DNA from: Mucilaginibacter_A sp964236465
Lineage (GTDB): Bacteria; Bacteroidota; Bacteroidia; Sphingobacteriales; Sphingobacteriaceae
Assembly (NCBI GenBank): GCA_964236465.1
Contig: CAXSBZ010000003.1
Location: 96,794-160,793, forward strand
DNA length: 64,000 nucleotides
Direction: 5' to 3'
Under the pieces are notes generated by a model that did no database searches, was not told where the DNA came from, and saw nothing but the letters and a program-made list of their open reading frames with translations. Shown one piece after another: positions 8,774 through 17,305 of this stretch. The stretch's first letter is position 1, and each line of letters opens with the position of its first letter. The position numbers and the translations under genes were made by a program.

Positions 8774-9763
8774 TCAGTAGGCCCATTTAAGATAAGCCGA
8801 ACCCCAGGTAAAGCCTCCGCCAAAAGCAGCCAAAACCAAGTTATCACCTTTTTTAAGTTTACTTTCCCATTCCCATAAACATAGCGGAATGGTGCCATTC
8901 GTGGTGTTGCCGTAGCGTTCAATGTTAACCATTACTTTTTCCTGCCCAACGCCCATCCGGTTGGCGGTTGCATCAATAATGCGTTTGTTGGCCTGATGCG
9001 GAACCAGCCAATCCACATTTTCTGCAGTAAGGTTGTTGCGCTTCATGATCTCGGCTGCTGCTTCCGCCATGTTGGTTACGGCAAATTTAAACACTGCTTT
9101 TCCTTCTTGGTAAACGTAATGTTCACGTGCATCGATTGTTTCTTGGCTGGTTGGTTTTACAGAACCGCCCGCTTTTTGATGCAAGTGAATAATTCCGTTG
9201 CCATCACTATGCAAGTTGGCATCGATCAAGCCATAGCCTTCCATATTTGGTTCGAGTAAAACAGCACCGCAACCATCACCAAAAATAATGCAAGTTGCAC
9301 GATCCTGATAATCAACTATAGATGACATTTTATCGCCAGCCACCACAAGCACTTTTTGGTGCATTCCGCTTTCAATAAACTGTGCGCCAACAGTCAATCC
9401 ATATAAAAACCCGGAGCAGGCTGCTTGCAAATCAAATCCCCAGGCTTTATTTGCGCCAACTTTAGCACTGATGATATTGGCAGTAGCCGGAAAAGGCATA
9501 TCCGGTGTGGTGGTGCACAATATCAGCAAGTCAATTTCTTCCGGGCTGATACCGCGTTTTTCAAGTAATCCTTTAATTGCCGGAACTGCTAAATCTGAAA
9601 CGCCCAAACCTTCGCCTTTTAAAATGCGACGCTCGCTAATGCCGGTCCTGCTCAGTATCCATTCGTTATTGGTATCCACCATGGTTTCTAATTCCTGGTT
9701 AGTTAGCACATAATCAGGCACATAACCATTTACAGCAGTAATTGCGGCATAAATTTTATCCAT
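8774..9763 (-). CDS. fabH: Beta-ketoacyl-ACP synthase III
   Basis: 329 residues from ATG 9763 (M-D-K-I-Y-A-A-I-T-A-V). I reject the upstream Met at 9799 because it would overlap the end of plsX. Catalytic Cys116 is in Q-A-A-C-S-G-F, with the His in P-H-Q-A-N-K-R and the Asn in N-T-T-N-G-T. It condenses acetyl-CoA with malonyl-ACP to start fatty acid chains. The plsX-fabH spacing is 7 bp, so the two are almost certainly co-transcribed. Confidence 0.95.
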   Translation of the reverse strand: MDKIYAAITAVNGYVPDYVLTNQELETMVDTNNEWILSRTGISERRILKGEGLGVSDLAVPAIKGLLEKRGISPEEIDLLILCTTTPDMPFPATANIISAKVGANKAWGFDLQAACSGFLYGLTVGAQFIESGMHQKVLVVAGDKMSSIVDYQDRATCIIFGDGCGAVLLEPNMEGYGLIDANLHSDGNGIIHLHQKAGGSVKPTSQETIDAREHYVYQEGKAVFKFAVTNMAEAAAEIMKRNNLTAENVDWLVPHQANKRIIDATANRMGVGQEKVMVNIERYGNTTNGTIPLCLWEWESKLKKGDNLVLAAFGGGFTWGSAYLKWAY

Positions 9764-9770
9764 CTTGCTA

Positions 9771-10709
9771 TTAAAGGAAAGCTTGTTTGATTTTGTCAAT
9801 CAGGCCGGATTCGACTGTATTTCTGGAAAGCATAATCATGCTTTTGATGGCTCCCGGATTAGAAATTCCGTGGCCGATAATCACAGGTGCATTGACACCC
9901 AAAATCGGGCTTCCACCGTATTGTTCGTAGTTAAAGCGATCAAAAAATTCATCCCGGATACCTTTTTTTGACGTTACATCGTAAAAGTTCTCTGCTAATT
10001 TTAAGATCACATTTCCGGTGAAGCCGTCGCAAACAAAAACATCAGCCTGATCTGTAAACAAGCCACGGCCTTCTATATTACCCACAAAATTAAATTGCTG
10101 ATGACCATCCATAAGCGGGTAGGCGGCTTGGGAAAGCAAATTGCCTTTTTCTTTTTCTTCGCCAATATTGATTAAACCCACTTTCGGATTGTTAATATGG
10201 TATAATGATTCTGCCATCAGGCTTCCTAAAATACCAAATTGCACTAAAGTATCGGGCTTACAATCTGCATTGGCACCAACATCAAGGATGATGCCGTGGC
10301 CACCATTCAGTTTCGGAACAATACCTGCAATAGCAGGCCGAATAACCCCTGCAATAGCTTTGACGCTAAACATGGCACCAACCAACATGGCACCGGTGTT
10401 TCCAGCAGAAGCAAAAGAATCAAGCTTACCCTCTTTCAGCATAGAAAAACCAATACCGATGCTCGAATTTGGTTTTTGGGCAATTGCTTTGGTTGGATGT
10501 TCGCCCATACTGATAATTTCGGTAGTATGAACATATTCAAAACGGTTTTCGTCGAAATTATTTCCCCTGATTATTTTCAGGGCAATAGCCTGATCGCCGA
10601 TTAAAACCAGTTTTTCACCAGGCAATAAAAAGTCATAGCTGGCAATTGCACCTAAAACTGCTGCTTCAGGAGCAAAATCGCCACCCATAATATCCAAGCC
10701 AAGCTTCAT
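9771..10709 (-). CDS. plsX: Phosphate acyltransferase PlsX
   Basis: 312 residues opening M-K-L-G-L-D-I-M-G-G-D-F-A-P-E, the family start. It makes acyl-phosphate from acyl-ACP for phospholipid synthesis at the membrane surface. Located between rpmF (14 bp upstream) and fabH (7 bp downstream), the widely conserved rpmF-plsX-fabH order. Confidence 0.96.
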   Translation of the reverse strand: MKLGLDIMGGDFAPEAAVLGAIASYDFLLPGEKLVLIGDQAIALKIIRGNNFDENRFEYVHTTEIISMGEHPTKAIAQKPNSSIGIGFSMLKEGKLDSFASAGNTGAMLVGAMFSVKAIAGVIRPAIAGIVPKLNGGHGIILDVGANADCKPDTLVQFGILGSLMAESLYHINNPKVGLINIGEEKEKGNLLSQAAYPLMDGHQQFNFVGNIEGRGLFTDQADVFVCDGFTGNVILKLAENFYDVTSKKGIRDEFFDRFNYEQYGGSPILGVNAPVIIGHGISNPGAIKSMIMLSRNTVESGLIDKIKQAFL

Positions 10710-10723
10710 TTCAGAAAATCAAA

Positions 10724-10915
10724 CTAAGCTATTGCTGTACGTTCAATCAGTAATTTACCATTGAAGTAAACATTACCATCAACCGTGTATGCTCTGTGTG
10801 GCAAATGTACTGCACCAGTAGTTTTGCAGGTGGTTAAAGTTGGGGCTTCAGCTTTATAGTGTGTACGGCGTTTATCTCTTCTGGATTTAGATATTTTTCG
10901 TTTTGGATGTGGCAT
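10724..10915 (-). CDS. rpmF: 50S ribosomal protein L32
   Basis: 63 residues, M-P-H-P-K-R-K-I-S-K-S-R-R-D-K-R-R-T-H at the start. It has a single Cys (T-T-C-K) instead of the four-Cys zinc ribbon, so this is the zinc-independent form. It is followed by plsX in the usual order. Confidence 0.95.
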   Translation of the reverse strand: MPHPKRKISKSRRDKRRTHYKAEAPTLTTCKTTGAVHLPHRAYTVDGNVYFNGKLLIERTAIA

Positions 10916-10935
10916 GATTCAACAGTATTTAAAAT

Positions 10936-11466
10936 TTATTTTATATTCTTTAACACGTTCCAACGCGGGTCCGGGTCAACATTCTTTTCATCTTCTTCGC
11001 TTTGCGAAAGCTTTTTCAGCTGATCCAGCGTTTCCTGATCGCAATAAGGTGTGTTGCCAATATCATTGCAAACACTTGTTAATGGCATGGCCAGGTTAAT
11101 GTATTCATAAATCAAACCAGACAAATCAAGCTCAAAATCATTTCGTGTCAGGTACATGATTTCATCGTCTTCTTCCTCCGGTTCTGCTTCACCAAACTTA
11201 ACAATTTGCCGTTCTTCTATGGCAACTGTTTCCGGAAATTCCGACAAGCAATGATCGCATGAACGATCAACCGTTCCATTGATTTCAAAATTGAGCAACA
11301 GCATTGTTTCCTGTTTGTCCAGATCAACCTTGCAATTTAATTGTCCTTTTTTTACAAGAGAATATTCAAATTCATTAAAAAAAGCATCTGTAATTTCAAA
11401 CTCAAACTGGTGTTTTCCAAGTTTCAGCCCCTTAAAAGGAATCGAATATGCTTTAAGCGTTTTCAA
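10936..11466 (-). CDS. DUF177 (YceD-like) protein upstream of rpmF
   Basis: About 176 residues. DUF177 proteins lie directly before rpmF in most bacteria and are linked to 23S rRNA accumulation in some. The C-x2-C pair R-S-C-D-H-C-L lies near residue 80, with an acidic stretch E-E-E-D-D-E following. No ATG is available at the front: TTG at 11466 (giving M-K-T-L-K-A-Y-S-I-P-F) looks like the family start, while another TTG at 11487 would add seven residues. Start uncertain; family call firm by sequence and position. Confidence 0.85.
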   Translation of the reverse strand: MKTLKAYSIPFKGLKLGKHQFEFEITDAFFNEFEYSLVKKGQLNCKVDLDKQETMLLLNFEINGTVDRSCDHCLSEFPETVAIEERQIVKFGEAEPEEEDDEIMYLTRNDFELDLSGLIYEYINLAMPLTSVCNDIGNTPYCDQETLDQLKKLSQSEEDEKNVDPDPRWNVLKNIK

Positions 11467-11540
11467 TGAGCGGTAATTAGCCCGCAAATTTAGGAAAATT
11501 TACCCAATCAGAAATAGTTTTTTCAAAATGAAAATTAGGT

Positions 11541-11554
11541 GATAAAAGAAGTAT
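11541..11554 (+). repeat. Motif copy (GAAG subtype) in the DUF177-pdxA gap
   Basis: GATAAAAGAAGTAT preceded by GAAAATTAGGT. It lies in a 185-200 bp AT-rich gap that must hold the promoter for the DUF177-rpmF-plsX-fabH-acc run; I see no other clear element there. Confidence 0.85.
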
Positions 11555-11672
11555 TGGTTAGAATATTTTCATTCCATAAATCAATCTTTTGAAATGCAAA
11601 ATTATCTTCCTTTTTTCCACCTTTCTCACATTTCAAAAATCTATTTTCACCATTTTTGAATTGTGAAAATTT

Positions 11673-12728
11673 CTAATCCCGATCGCGGCTAAACTTGCTA
11701 AACTTTAGTGGATTTTCTGATAGTTCTGCCAATTCCGTTCGGTTTTTAACCACATGAATTGCTGTAAACATCGCCTCGCGGAAAGAAGTTGGCGAGGCCA
11801 TATTTTTCCCGGCAATACCATATCCGGTTCCGTGATCGGGCGAAGTTCGGACCTTATTTAAACCAGCTGTAAAATTCACACCCAGATCAAAAACAGTATT
11901 TTTAAACGGAATCAAACCTTGATCGTGGTACATAGCCAGCACGGCATCAAAGTTTTTGTACGTTCCGTTGCCAAAAAAACCATCGGCAGGAAAAGGGCCG
12001 GAAGCCAAAATTCCTTCTGCATTCGCATGTTCTACAGCCGGAATAATGGTTAATTGTTCTTCAATGCCGATCAAACCATTGTCGCCGGCGTGCGGATTCA
12101 AACCCAAAACGGCAATGCGTGGTTTCCTGATCCAGAAATCCTGCTTCAAACTCTGGTTCATCAAATTCAGTTTCGATAGAATGTTGGCTACCGTAATTTT
12201 CTCACTGATCTGCGAAACCGGAATATGGCCGGTAACCACGCCGACACGCATTTCATCGCTTACCAAAAACATCAGCGAATCTGCCGCGCCACAGCGTTTC
12301 TGCAAATATTCCGTGTGGCCGGGGAAGTTAAATTGCTCGCTTTGGATGTTGTGTTTGTTGATCGGTGCGGTAACCAAAGCATCAATTTTACCTTCAATCA
12401 GATCATTGGTTGCCCTTTCCAAAGAGATAAAAGCATATTTCCCGCCGGTTTCGTTGGCTTCGCCGAAGTTGATTTTCACATCTTCTTCCCAGCAATTGAT
12501 TAGGTTTGGTTTTCTCGGGTTTGCCTCGCCGGGTTCTGCAATTACGTTAAAACTAAAATCATTCAAACCCAGATTTTTTCGGTTATAAGAAGCAATTTTG
12601 GTATTGCCGTAAACAATCGGTGTGCAGTAATTCATCATCAGCGGTTCGGCCAGCGTTTTGATAATCACTTCCATGCCGATGCCGTTCACGTCGCCGATGC
12701 TGATCCCGACTTTTATTTTTTCACTCAT
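11673..12728 (-). CDS. pdxA: 4-hydroxythreonine-4-phosphate dehydrogenase
   Basis: 351 residues opening with K-V-G-I-S-I-G-D-V-N-G-I-G. Metal-binding His residues are in F-P-G-H-T-E, L-N-P-H-A-G-D-N-G and Y-H-D-Q-G-L-I-P, all typical of PdxA. It oxidises 4-phosphohydroxy-L-threonine in pyridoxal phosphate synthesis. Divergent from rsmA with a 94-bp gap, which must carry both promoters. In many bacteria pdxA and rsmA are neighbours; here they are adjacent but divergent. Confidence 0.95.
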   Translation of the reverse strand: MSEKIKVGISIGDVNGIGMEVIIKTLAEPLMMNYCTPIVYGNTKIASYNRKNLGLNDFSFNVIAEPGEANPRKPNLINCWEEDVKINFGEANETGGKYAFISLERATNDLIEGKIDALVTAPINKHNIQSEQFNFPGHTEYLQKRCGAADSLMFLVSDEMRVGVVTGHIPVSQISEKITVANILSKLNLMNQSLKQDFWIRKPRIAVLGLNPHAGDNGLIGIEEQLTIIPAVEHANAEGILASGPFPADGFFGNGTYKNFDAVLAMYHDQGLIPFKNTVFDLGVNFTAGLNKVRTSPDHGTGYGIAGKNMASPTSFREAMFTAIHVVKNRTELAELSENPLKFSKFSRDRD

Positions 12729-12822
12729 TGGAGTTTTGTTAATCGATACAAATAAAACCTATCCGCTTTAAAAACCGGACAAAGCACAAATATGACGTAT
12801 TTTGTAGCAATTAAAGGAGCAC

Positions 12823-13593
12823 ATGCAATTAGTAAAAGCCAAAAAACATTTAGGGCAACATTTTTTGACCGATAAAAACATTGCCGCCAAAATTGTGAAC
12901 AGTTTAAATTCGGAAGGACAGGTGCTGGAAGTTGGGCCGGGCATGGGCATTTTATCTGATTTTTTGTTGCAGAAACCCGAACTGGACATTTTTTTGGTTG
13001 ATATTGATACCGAATCTTACCAGTTTTTGCAGAAAAAATATCCGCAATTAGGCCAAAAATTAATCAATGCTGATTTTTTGCAGATGGATTTCGATGCTGT
13101 TTTTACCGGTACTTTTTCGATCATCGGAAATTTTCCGTACAATATTTCTTCGCAGATTTTATTTAAAGTGCTGGATAACCGCAATAAAGTTCCGGAAGTA
13201 GTTGGCATGTTCCAGAAAGAAGTGGCCGAACGTTGTGCCGCCAAACCGGGAAGCAAAGAATACGGAATTCTAAGTGTTTTTTTGCAGGCTTATTACAAAG
13301 TAGAATATTTATTTACGGTGAAAGCAGGCGTTTTTAACCCGCCACCAAAAGTGCTTTCGGGTGTGATGCGCCTCAGCAGAAATGAAATTAAGGAACTAGC
13401 TTGTGATGAAAAACTGTTTTGGCAGGTTGTAAAAGCCGGCTTTAACCAGCGGCGGAAAACGTTGCGCAATGCGCTTTCTTCGCTCCTCAACAAAGAAAAA
13501 ATGACAGAAGAACCGATGCTGGATTTACGCGCCGAAAGGTTGAGTGTTGCTGATTTTGTGAGGTTGACCAATATGATTGAGGAGAATAAATAG
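12823..13593 (+). CDS. rsmA: 16S rRNA dimethyladenosine transferase
   Basis: 256 residues, M-Q-L-V-K-A-K-K-H-L-G-Q-H-F-L-T-D. SAM-binding V-G-P-G-M-G is at about 39-44 and the adenine-binding N-F-P-Y-N-I-S-S at about 103-110. It dimethylates two adjacent adenosines near the 3' end of 16S rRNA. The segment L-T-D-K-N-I (12869) resembles the motif core by chance of protein conservation and is not counted. Confidence 0.96.
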   Translation: MQLVKAKKHLGQHFLTDKNIAAKIVNSLNSEGQVLEVGPGMGILSDFLLQKPELDIFLVDIDTESYQFLQKKYPQLGQKLINADFLQMDFDAVFTGTFSIIGNFPYNISSQILFKVLDNRNKVPEVVGMFQKEVAERCAAKPGSKEYGILSVFLQAYYKVEYLFTVKAGVFNPPPKVLSGVMRLSRNEIKELACDEKLFWQVVKAGFNQRRKTLRNALSSLLNKEKMTEEPMLDLRAERLSVADFVRLTNMIEENK

Positions 13594-13628
13594 AATTGTG
13601 ATATAAATTACTTGTAAATAAAATATAT

Positions 13629-14489
13629 ATGATAGCAACTAAGCCTAAAAAATTCTGCTTTGTTCTGATGCCATTCGACAGTGAATTTGAGGACATTTAT
13701 GCTTTAGGAATAAAACAAAGCTGCATTGATGCTGGTGCATATTGCGAAAGAGTTGATGAGCAAATATTCAATGAATCAATTTTGGATAGAATTTACAATC
13801 AAATATCAAAGGCTGATATAGTTATTGCTGATATGACAAATAGAAATCCAAACGTTTTTTATGAGGTTGGGTACGCGCACGCATTAGGAAAGACAACAAT
13901 ATTGTTGACTAAAAACTCTGACGATATACCATTTGATTTAAAGCATTTTCCTCATATTATATACAACAATAAAATTGGGAAACTAAAAGAAGATTTAACA
14001 CAAAGAGTAAGGTGGTGCGTAGAAAACGAAAACTTAGATGAAAGTAATCAGAAAGTAGAAATAGATATTTTTCTTGGAGACAAAAGTTTGAGTTCTAAAA
14101 ATGTAGAATATATTACTAACAAAGACGAAAACCCATCACCTCAATTCACTTTACATAATAATAATTTTATTACATACAATCCAGGTGACTATCAAGTCGG
14201 GATAATTACAGACAAAAATTATGTAGCACTAATTCAACGGAAAGCAGGAAAAACAATTGAATTACCTGATGGAAATATGCTTCACATGTGTCAGTTGATT
14301 GAAGAAATTCTGTATCCAAACTCATACACCACATTTAGAATTATGCTTGAACGTAAGTATAAACACATAGATGATGATCATAGAAAAGAAATGGAATGGA
14401 TATATAATGAAGAACAAGAAATTATAATTAGAATTTTTACTTCAAGCGGAACAAGAGACTTCAATTTGAAAGTGAAGTATAAAGAATAA
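13629..14489 (+). CDS. Nucleoside 2-deoxyribosyltransferase-like domain protein, probably acquired
   Basis: 286 residues. The N-terminal 125 residues have the deoxyribosyltransferase/TIR-related pattern F-V-L-M-P-F, then I-L-D-R-I-Y-N-Q-I-S-K-A-D-I-V-I-A-D-M-T, then N-P-N-V-F-Y-E-V-G-Y-A-H-A-L-G-K. This fold occurs in predicted nucleotide- or NAD-processing and defence proteins. The C-terminal half (about 150-286) I do not recognise. The gene is clearly more AT-rich than its neighbours and has no copy of the dispersed motif, both suggesting transfer. It sits alone between rsmA and a dehydrogenase. Enzymatic role not established. Confidence 0.6.
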   Translation: MIATKPKKFCFVLMPFDSEFEDIYALGIKQSCIDAGAYCERVDEQIFNESILDRIYNQISKADIVIADMTNRNPNVFYEVGYAHALGKTTILLTKNSDDIPFDLKHFPHIIYNNKIGKLKEDLTQRVRWCVENENLDESNQKVEIDIFLGDKSLSSKNVEYITNKDENPSPQFTLHNNNFITYNPGDYQVGIITDKNYVALIQRKAGKTIELPDGNMLHMCQLIEEILYPNSYTTFRIMLERKYKHIDDDHRKEMEWIYNEEQEIIIRIFTSSGTRDFNLKVKYKE

Positions 14490-14562
14490 ACTATATTTTT
14501 TTGATGTATTCTACAAGATGCTAAATTACAATAGCCGCCTAAACCCATTCTAATTTATCCAG

Positions 14563-14570
14563 TATCTTTG
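14563..14570 (+). promoter_or_regulatory. Bacteroidetes -7 element before the dehydrogenase
   Basis: TATCTTTG matches the Bacteroidetes -7 consensus TAnnTTTG and ends 20 bp before the GTG start at 14590. No clear -33 TTTG is visible upstream, so this is tentative. Confidence 0.4.
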
Positions 14571-14589
14571 CTCTCAAAATGAAATTACT

Positions 14590-15540
14590 GTGTCCATTAC
14601 AACTCCCAATAAAAAAATATTAATCGTCGATGATCTCCATCCAGCTTTCGCCCAAGCTGCGGAAAAATTAGGTTATGCCTGCACCATCGATGCTTCTTTT
14701 ACCCGAGAAAAAACGTTAAGCGTAATTGCAGATTATCAAGGTTTGGCTATCAGAACTAAATTTCAGGTCGATCAGGAAATAATCGATGCCGCACCAAAGC
14801 TTCAATTTATTGCGCGTGCCGGTGCCGGAATGGATAACATCGACGAAATTTATGCCGATAAAAGAAGCATCGCCTGCATCAACGCGCCCGAAGGAAACAG
14901 CGATGCCGTGGGCGAACATGCCGTTGGTTTGCTGCTTTCGCTGATGAATAATTTTAGGAAAGCAGATCTGGAAATCAGAAATGGCATTTGGGACCGCGAA
15001 GGCAACCGCGGCTACGAACTGAAAGGTAAAACCGTCGGCATTGTAGGTTACGGGCACATGGGCAAAAGCTTCGCCCAAAAACTAAGCGGTTTTGGTGTGG
15101 AAGTGATTGCTTATGATAAATACAAAACCGGTTTTTCCGATAAGTTTGCACGCGAAGTAAGCATGGAAGAAATTGTGCGGTTAAGCAATGTCGTCAGTTT
15201 TCACATTCCGCTTACGTCGGAAACCAAAGGAATGGTGGACGATGAATATCTGTTCCATTTCCGCAAACCGATTTTTCTGCTGAATACTTCTCGCGGAGAA
15301 ATCGCCAAAGTGCAATCTATTTTAAACGGAATCAGAAGCGGAAAAATCCTCGGTGCAGGTTTAGATGTTTTGGAAACTGAAAAGTTTCCGGCTTTGGGAG
15401 AACAAAGCTGGTTTGAAGAATTAAAAGCTTCTGGTAAAGTTTTGTTAACGCCACATATCGCCGGCTGGACCTTTGATTCGTACCGAAAAATAAGCGAAGT
15501 GCTGGCCGAAAAACTGAAAAATTTGGAGTTTAAGGTTTAA
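14590..15540 (+). CDS. D-isomer-specific 2-hydroxyacid dehydrogenase
   Basis: 316 residues with a GTG start. NAD-binding G-Y-G-H-M-G-K-S in the middle, catalytic Arg region N-T-S-R-G-E, and catalytic His in L-T-P-H-I-A-G-W. It is of the phosphoglycerate dehydrogenase type but lacks the long C-terminal ACT extension; the exact substrate is open (3-phosphoglycerate or another 2-hydroxyacid). Two motif copies: 14690 (reverse, encoding D-A-S-F-T) and 14857 (forward, encoding A-D-K-R-S-I). Followed by two hairpin terminators. Confidence 0.88.
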   Translation: MSITTPNKKILIVDDLHPAFAQAAEKLGYACTIDASFTREKTLSVIADYQGLAIRTKFQVDQEIIDAAPKLQFIARAGAGMDNIDEIYADKRSIACINAPEGNSDAVGEHAVGLLLSLMNNFRKADLEIRNGIWDREGNRGYELKGKTVGIVGYGHMGKSFAQKLSGFGVEVIAYDKYKTGFSDKFAREVSMEEIVRLSNVVSFHIPLTSETKGMVDDEYLFHFRKPIFLLNTSRGEIAKVQSILNGIRSGKILGAGLDVLETEKFPALGEQSWFEELKASGKVLLTPHIAGWTFDSYRKISEVLAEKLKNLEFKV

Positions 15541-15563
15541 AATTTTTATCTTCGTTCTGACAA

Positions 15564-15608
15564 AAACAAGACTATGCAGGCAAGCCGGTGTAGTCTTGTT
15601 TGTTTTTT
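15564..15608 (+). terminator. Rho-independent terminator after the dehydrogenase
   Basis: Stem AAACAAGACTA / TAGTCTTGTTT with a 17-base loop, followed by a T-rich run, 24 bp past the dehydrogenase stop. Confidence 0.8.
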
Positions 15609-15618
15609 AAAAACGGTG

Positions 15619-15646
15619 CATCCTTCTTTTTCGGGAGGATGTTTTT
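15619..15646 (+). terminator. Second small terminator-like hairpin before greA
   Basis: CATCCT and AGGATG arms with an 11-base loop and five T residues after it; lies 35 bp before the greA start. It could be a second terminator or a leader hairpin. Confidence 0.45.
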
Positions 15647-15680
15647 AGTTTATAACAACCAGGACTTAAAAATATTGATC

Positions 15681-16154
15681 ATGGCAGAAGTTGCTTACTA
15701 CACAAAAGAAGGTTTAGAGAAATTGAAGGAAGAACTGCAGTTTTTAAAAACAGAAGGCCGCGCATCCATTGCCAAAGCCATTGCCGAAGCGCGCGACAAA
15801 GGTGATCTGTCGGAAAATGCAGAATATGATGCGGCAAAAGAAGCACAGGGTTTGCACGAAGGGAAAATTGCAAAGTTGGGCGAAGTTTTGGCCAATGCCC
15901 GCTTGCTGGACGAATCTAAGATGGACACCTCTAAAGTGCTGGCTTTATCCATCGTTAAAATAAAAAATTTGAAAAGCGGTGCTGTGATGCAGTATCAATT
16001 AGTATCTGAAACGGAAGCTGATTTTAAGGCCGGAAAAATTTCGGTTTCTTCGCCGATTGCCAAAGGTTTGCTGGGCAAAAAAGTAGGCGATAAAACAGAA
16101 ATTACAGTTCCGGCCGGCAAGATCGAGTTTGAAATTATGGAGATTAGCAGATGA
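15681..16154 (+). CDS. greA: Transcription elongation factor GreA
   Basis: 157 residues from ATG 15681 (M-A-E-V-A-Y-Y-T-K-E-G-L-E-K-L-K-E-E-L), the family start; a longer open frame to 15600 runs through a terminator and is not coding. The acidic tip D-L-S-E-N-A-E-Y-D-A-A-K-E-A-Q is intact and the C-terminal FKBP-like domain follows. It stimulates transcript cleavage by backtracked RNA polymerase. The bases at 15833 resemble the motif core but encode the GreA-conserved A-A-K-E-A-Q, so I do not count them. Confidence 0.96.
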   Translation: MAEVAYYTKEGLEKLKEELQFLKTEGRASIAKAIAEARDKGDLSENAEYDAAKEAQGLHEGKIAKLGEVLANARLLDESKMDTSKVLALSIVKIKNLKSGAVMQYQLVSETEADFKAGKISVSSPIAKGLLGKKVGDKTEITVPAGKIEFEIMEISR

Positions 16155-16209
16155 TTTTAGTTCATAGATAATAGTTTATTGTTCCTCAACCAATCATTAA
16201 CCCAAAAAC

Positions 16210-16611
16210 ATGTCAACCATATTTTCAAAAATAATTTCCGGAGAAATCGAAGCGTACAAAGTTGCAGAAAGTATTGATTTTCTGGCTTTTCTGGATGTAA
16301 GTCCGCTTGCGATGGGCCACACCTTGGTGATTCTTAAAAAAGAAGTAGATTATTTATTTGCTTTGGATGACGAAACTTACAACGGCTTAATGATCTTTAC
16401 TAAAATTGTAGCCGAAGGTATTAAAAGAGTAATTCCGTGCATCAAAGTTGGGGTTGCGGTGATTGGCTTGGAAGTTCCTCATGCACACATTCATTTAATT
16501 CCGATGAATGAGGTGAGCGATATGAATTTTTCCAAACCAAAACTAAGTTTCAGCAAGGAAGAAATGGAAATTACTGCGGAGAAAATTAAAGAAGCTTTGC
16601 GGGAAGATTAA
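16210..16611 (+). CDS. HIT family protein
   Basis: 133 residues. HIT motif H-A-H-I-H-L-I-P near residues 98-105. Likely a nucleotide phosphoramidase or hydrolase acting on AMP-linked substrates, cytoplasmic. It follows greA by 55 bp and converges on ruvC across an inverted pair of motif copies. Confidence 0.9.
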   Translation: MSTIFSKIISGEIEAYKVAESIDFLAFLDVSPLAMGHTLVILKKEVDYLFALDDETYNGLMIFTKIVAEGIKRVIPCIKVGVAVIGLEVPHAHIHLIPMNEVSDMNFSKPKLSFSKEEMEITAEKIKEALRED

Positions 16612-16622
16612 GATTTTATGCC

Positions 16623-16663
16623 GATAAAAGAAGCATTGTGCTAAATTGCCAATGCTTCTTTTA
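16623..16663. repeat. Inverted motif pair between convergent genes (terminator-like)
   Basis: Forward core at 16623-16636 and reverse core at 16652-16665 form a stem (AAAAGAAGCATTG / CAATGCTTCTTTT) with a short loop. It lies between the stops of the HIT gene and ruvC; the reverse copy overlaps the ruvC stop. Position and stem suit a bidirectional terminator. Confidence 0.8.
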
Positions 16664-17260
16664 CAGTGCTTTTTTTGCAATCACCGCTGGCGAAGCCACT
16701 CGTTTCGTATTGTCTTTCACAAAAGATTCCCAACCCGTATAGCTTTTTTTATCACCATTTTTTGTCCCGATTTTTTGAAAAGAATGGCAAACGGCAACGG
16801 CTAAACCATCGGTAGCATCCAAAAAATCTGGCGTTTCGTTAAATTTCAATAGGTTTTGCAGCATGGCCGCCACTTGCTCTTTACTGGAATTCCCATTTCC
16901 GGTAATGGATTGCTTGATTTTCCGTGGCGAATATTCTGTAATTTCTACATTTCTGGACAATGCCGCCGACATCGCCACACCTTGCGCCCTACCCAGTTTC
17001 AACATCACCTGGATATTTTTACCATAGAAAGGTGCTTCAATCGCCAAACAATCCGGGTGATAATTGTCAATCAAAGCAACCGTTTTTTCAAAAATACGTT
17101 GTAGTTTCAGCATGTGGTCATCCAAATGGTCCATTTTTACCACGCCCAAACTCAGCAGTTCCAGTTTTTGCCCGTTCTCTTTCACCAGGCCGTAACCCAT
17201 TACTTTCGTTCCCGGGTCGATCCCCAAAATAATCCGCTCCTTCGATTTTTCCACCTGCAT
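16661..17260 (-). CDS. ruvC: Holliday junction resolvase RuvC
   Basis: About 199 residues from the Met at 17260 (M-Q-V-E-K-S-K-E-R-I); an earlier Met at 17278 would add six residues. Catalytic acidic residues are in G-I-D-P-G-T, A-I-E-A-P-F and D-A-T-D-G-L-A-V. It cuts Holliday junctions with RuvAB, which is not in this window. Divergent from the membrane protein gene starting near 17306. Confidence 0.95.
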   Translation of the reverse strand: MQVEKSKERIILGIDPGTKVMGYGLVKENGQKLELLSLGVVKMDHLDDHMLKLQRIFEKTVALIDNYHPDCLAIEAPFYGKNIQVMLKLGRAQGVAMSAALSRNVEITEYSPRKIKQSITGNGNSSKEQVAAMLQNLLKFNETPDFLDATDGLAVAVCHSFQKIGTKNGDKKSYTGWESFVKDNTKRVASPAVIAKKAL

Positions 17261-17305
17261 AAAACAAGTATAGCCCAAATCCGTAACATTGCAAAAAAAA
17301 TCCCT

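Noticed and set aside
12868..12885. Motif-like sequence in rsmA
   Set aside because: CCGATAAAAACATTGC lacks the AG of the core and encodes the conserved L-T-D-K-N-I.
15830..15848. Motif-like sequence in greA
   Set aside because: GGCAAAAGAAGCAC encodes the family-conserved A-A-K-E-A-Q and has no AT-rich half; treated as chance.
17114..17305. Long N-terminal extension of the UPF0104 protein
   Set aside because: It lies antisense to the conserved ruvC coding region and lacks family-like sequence.
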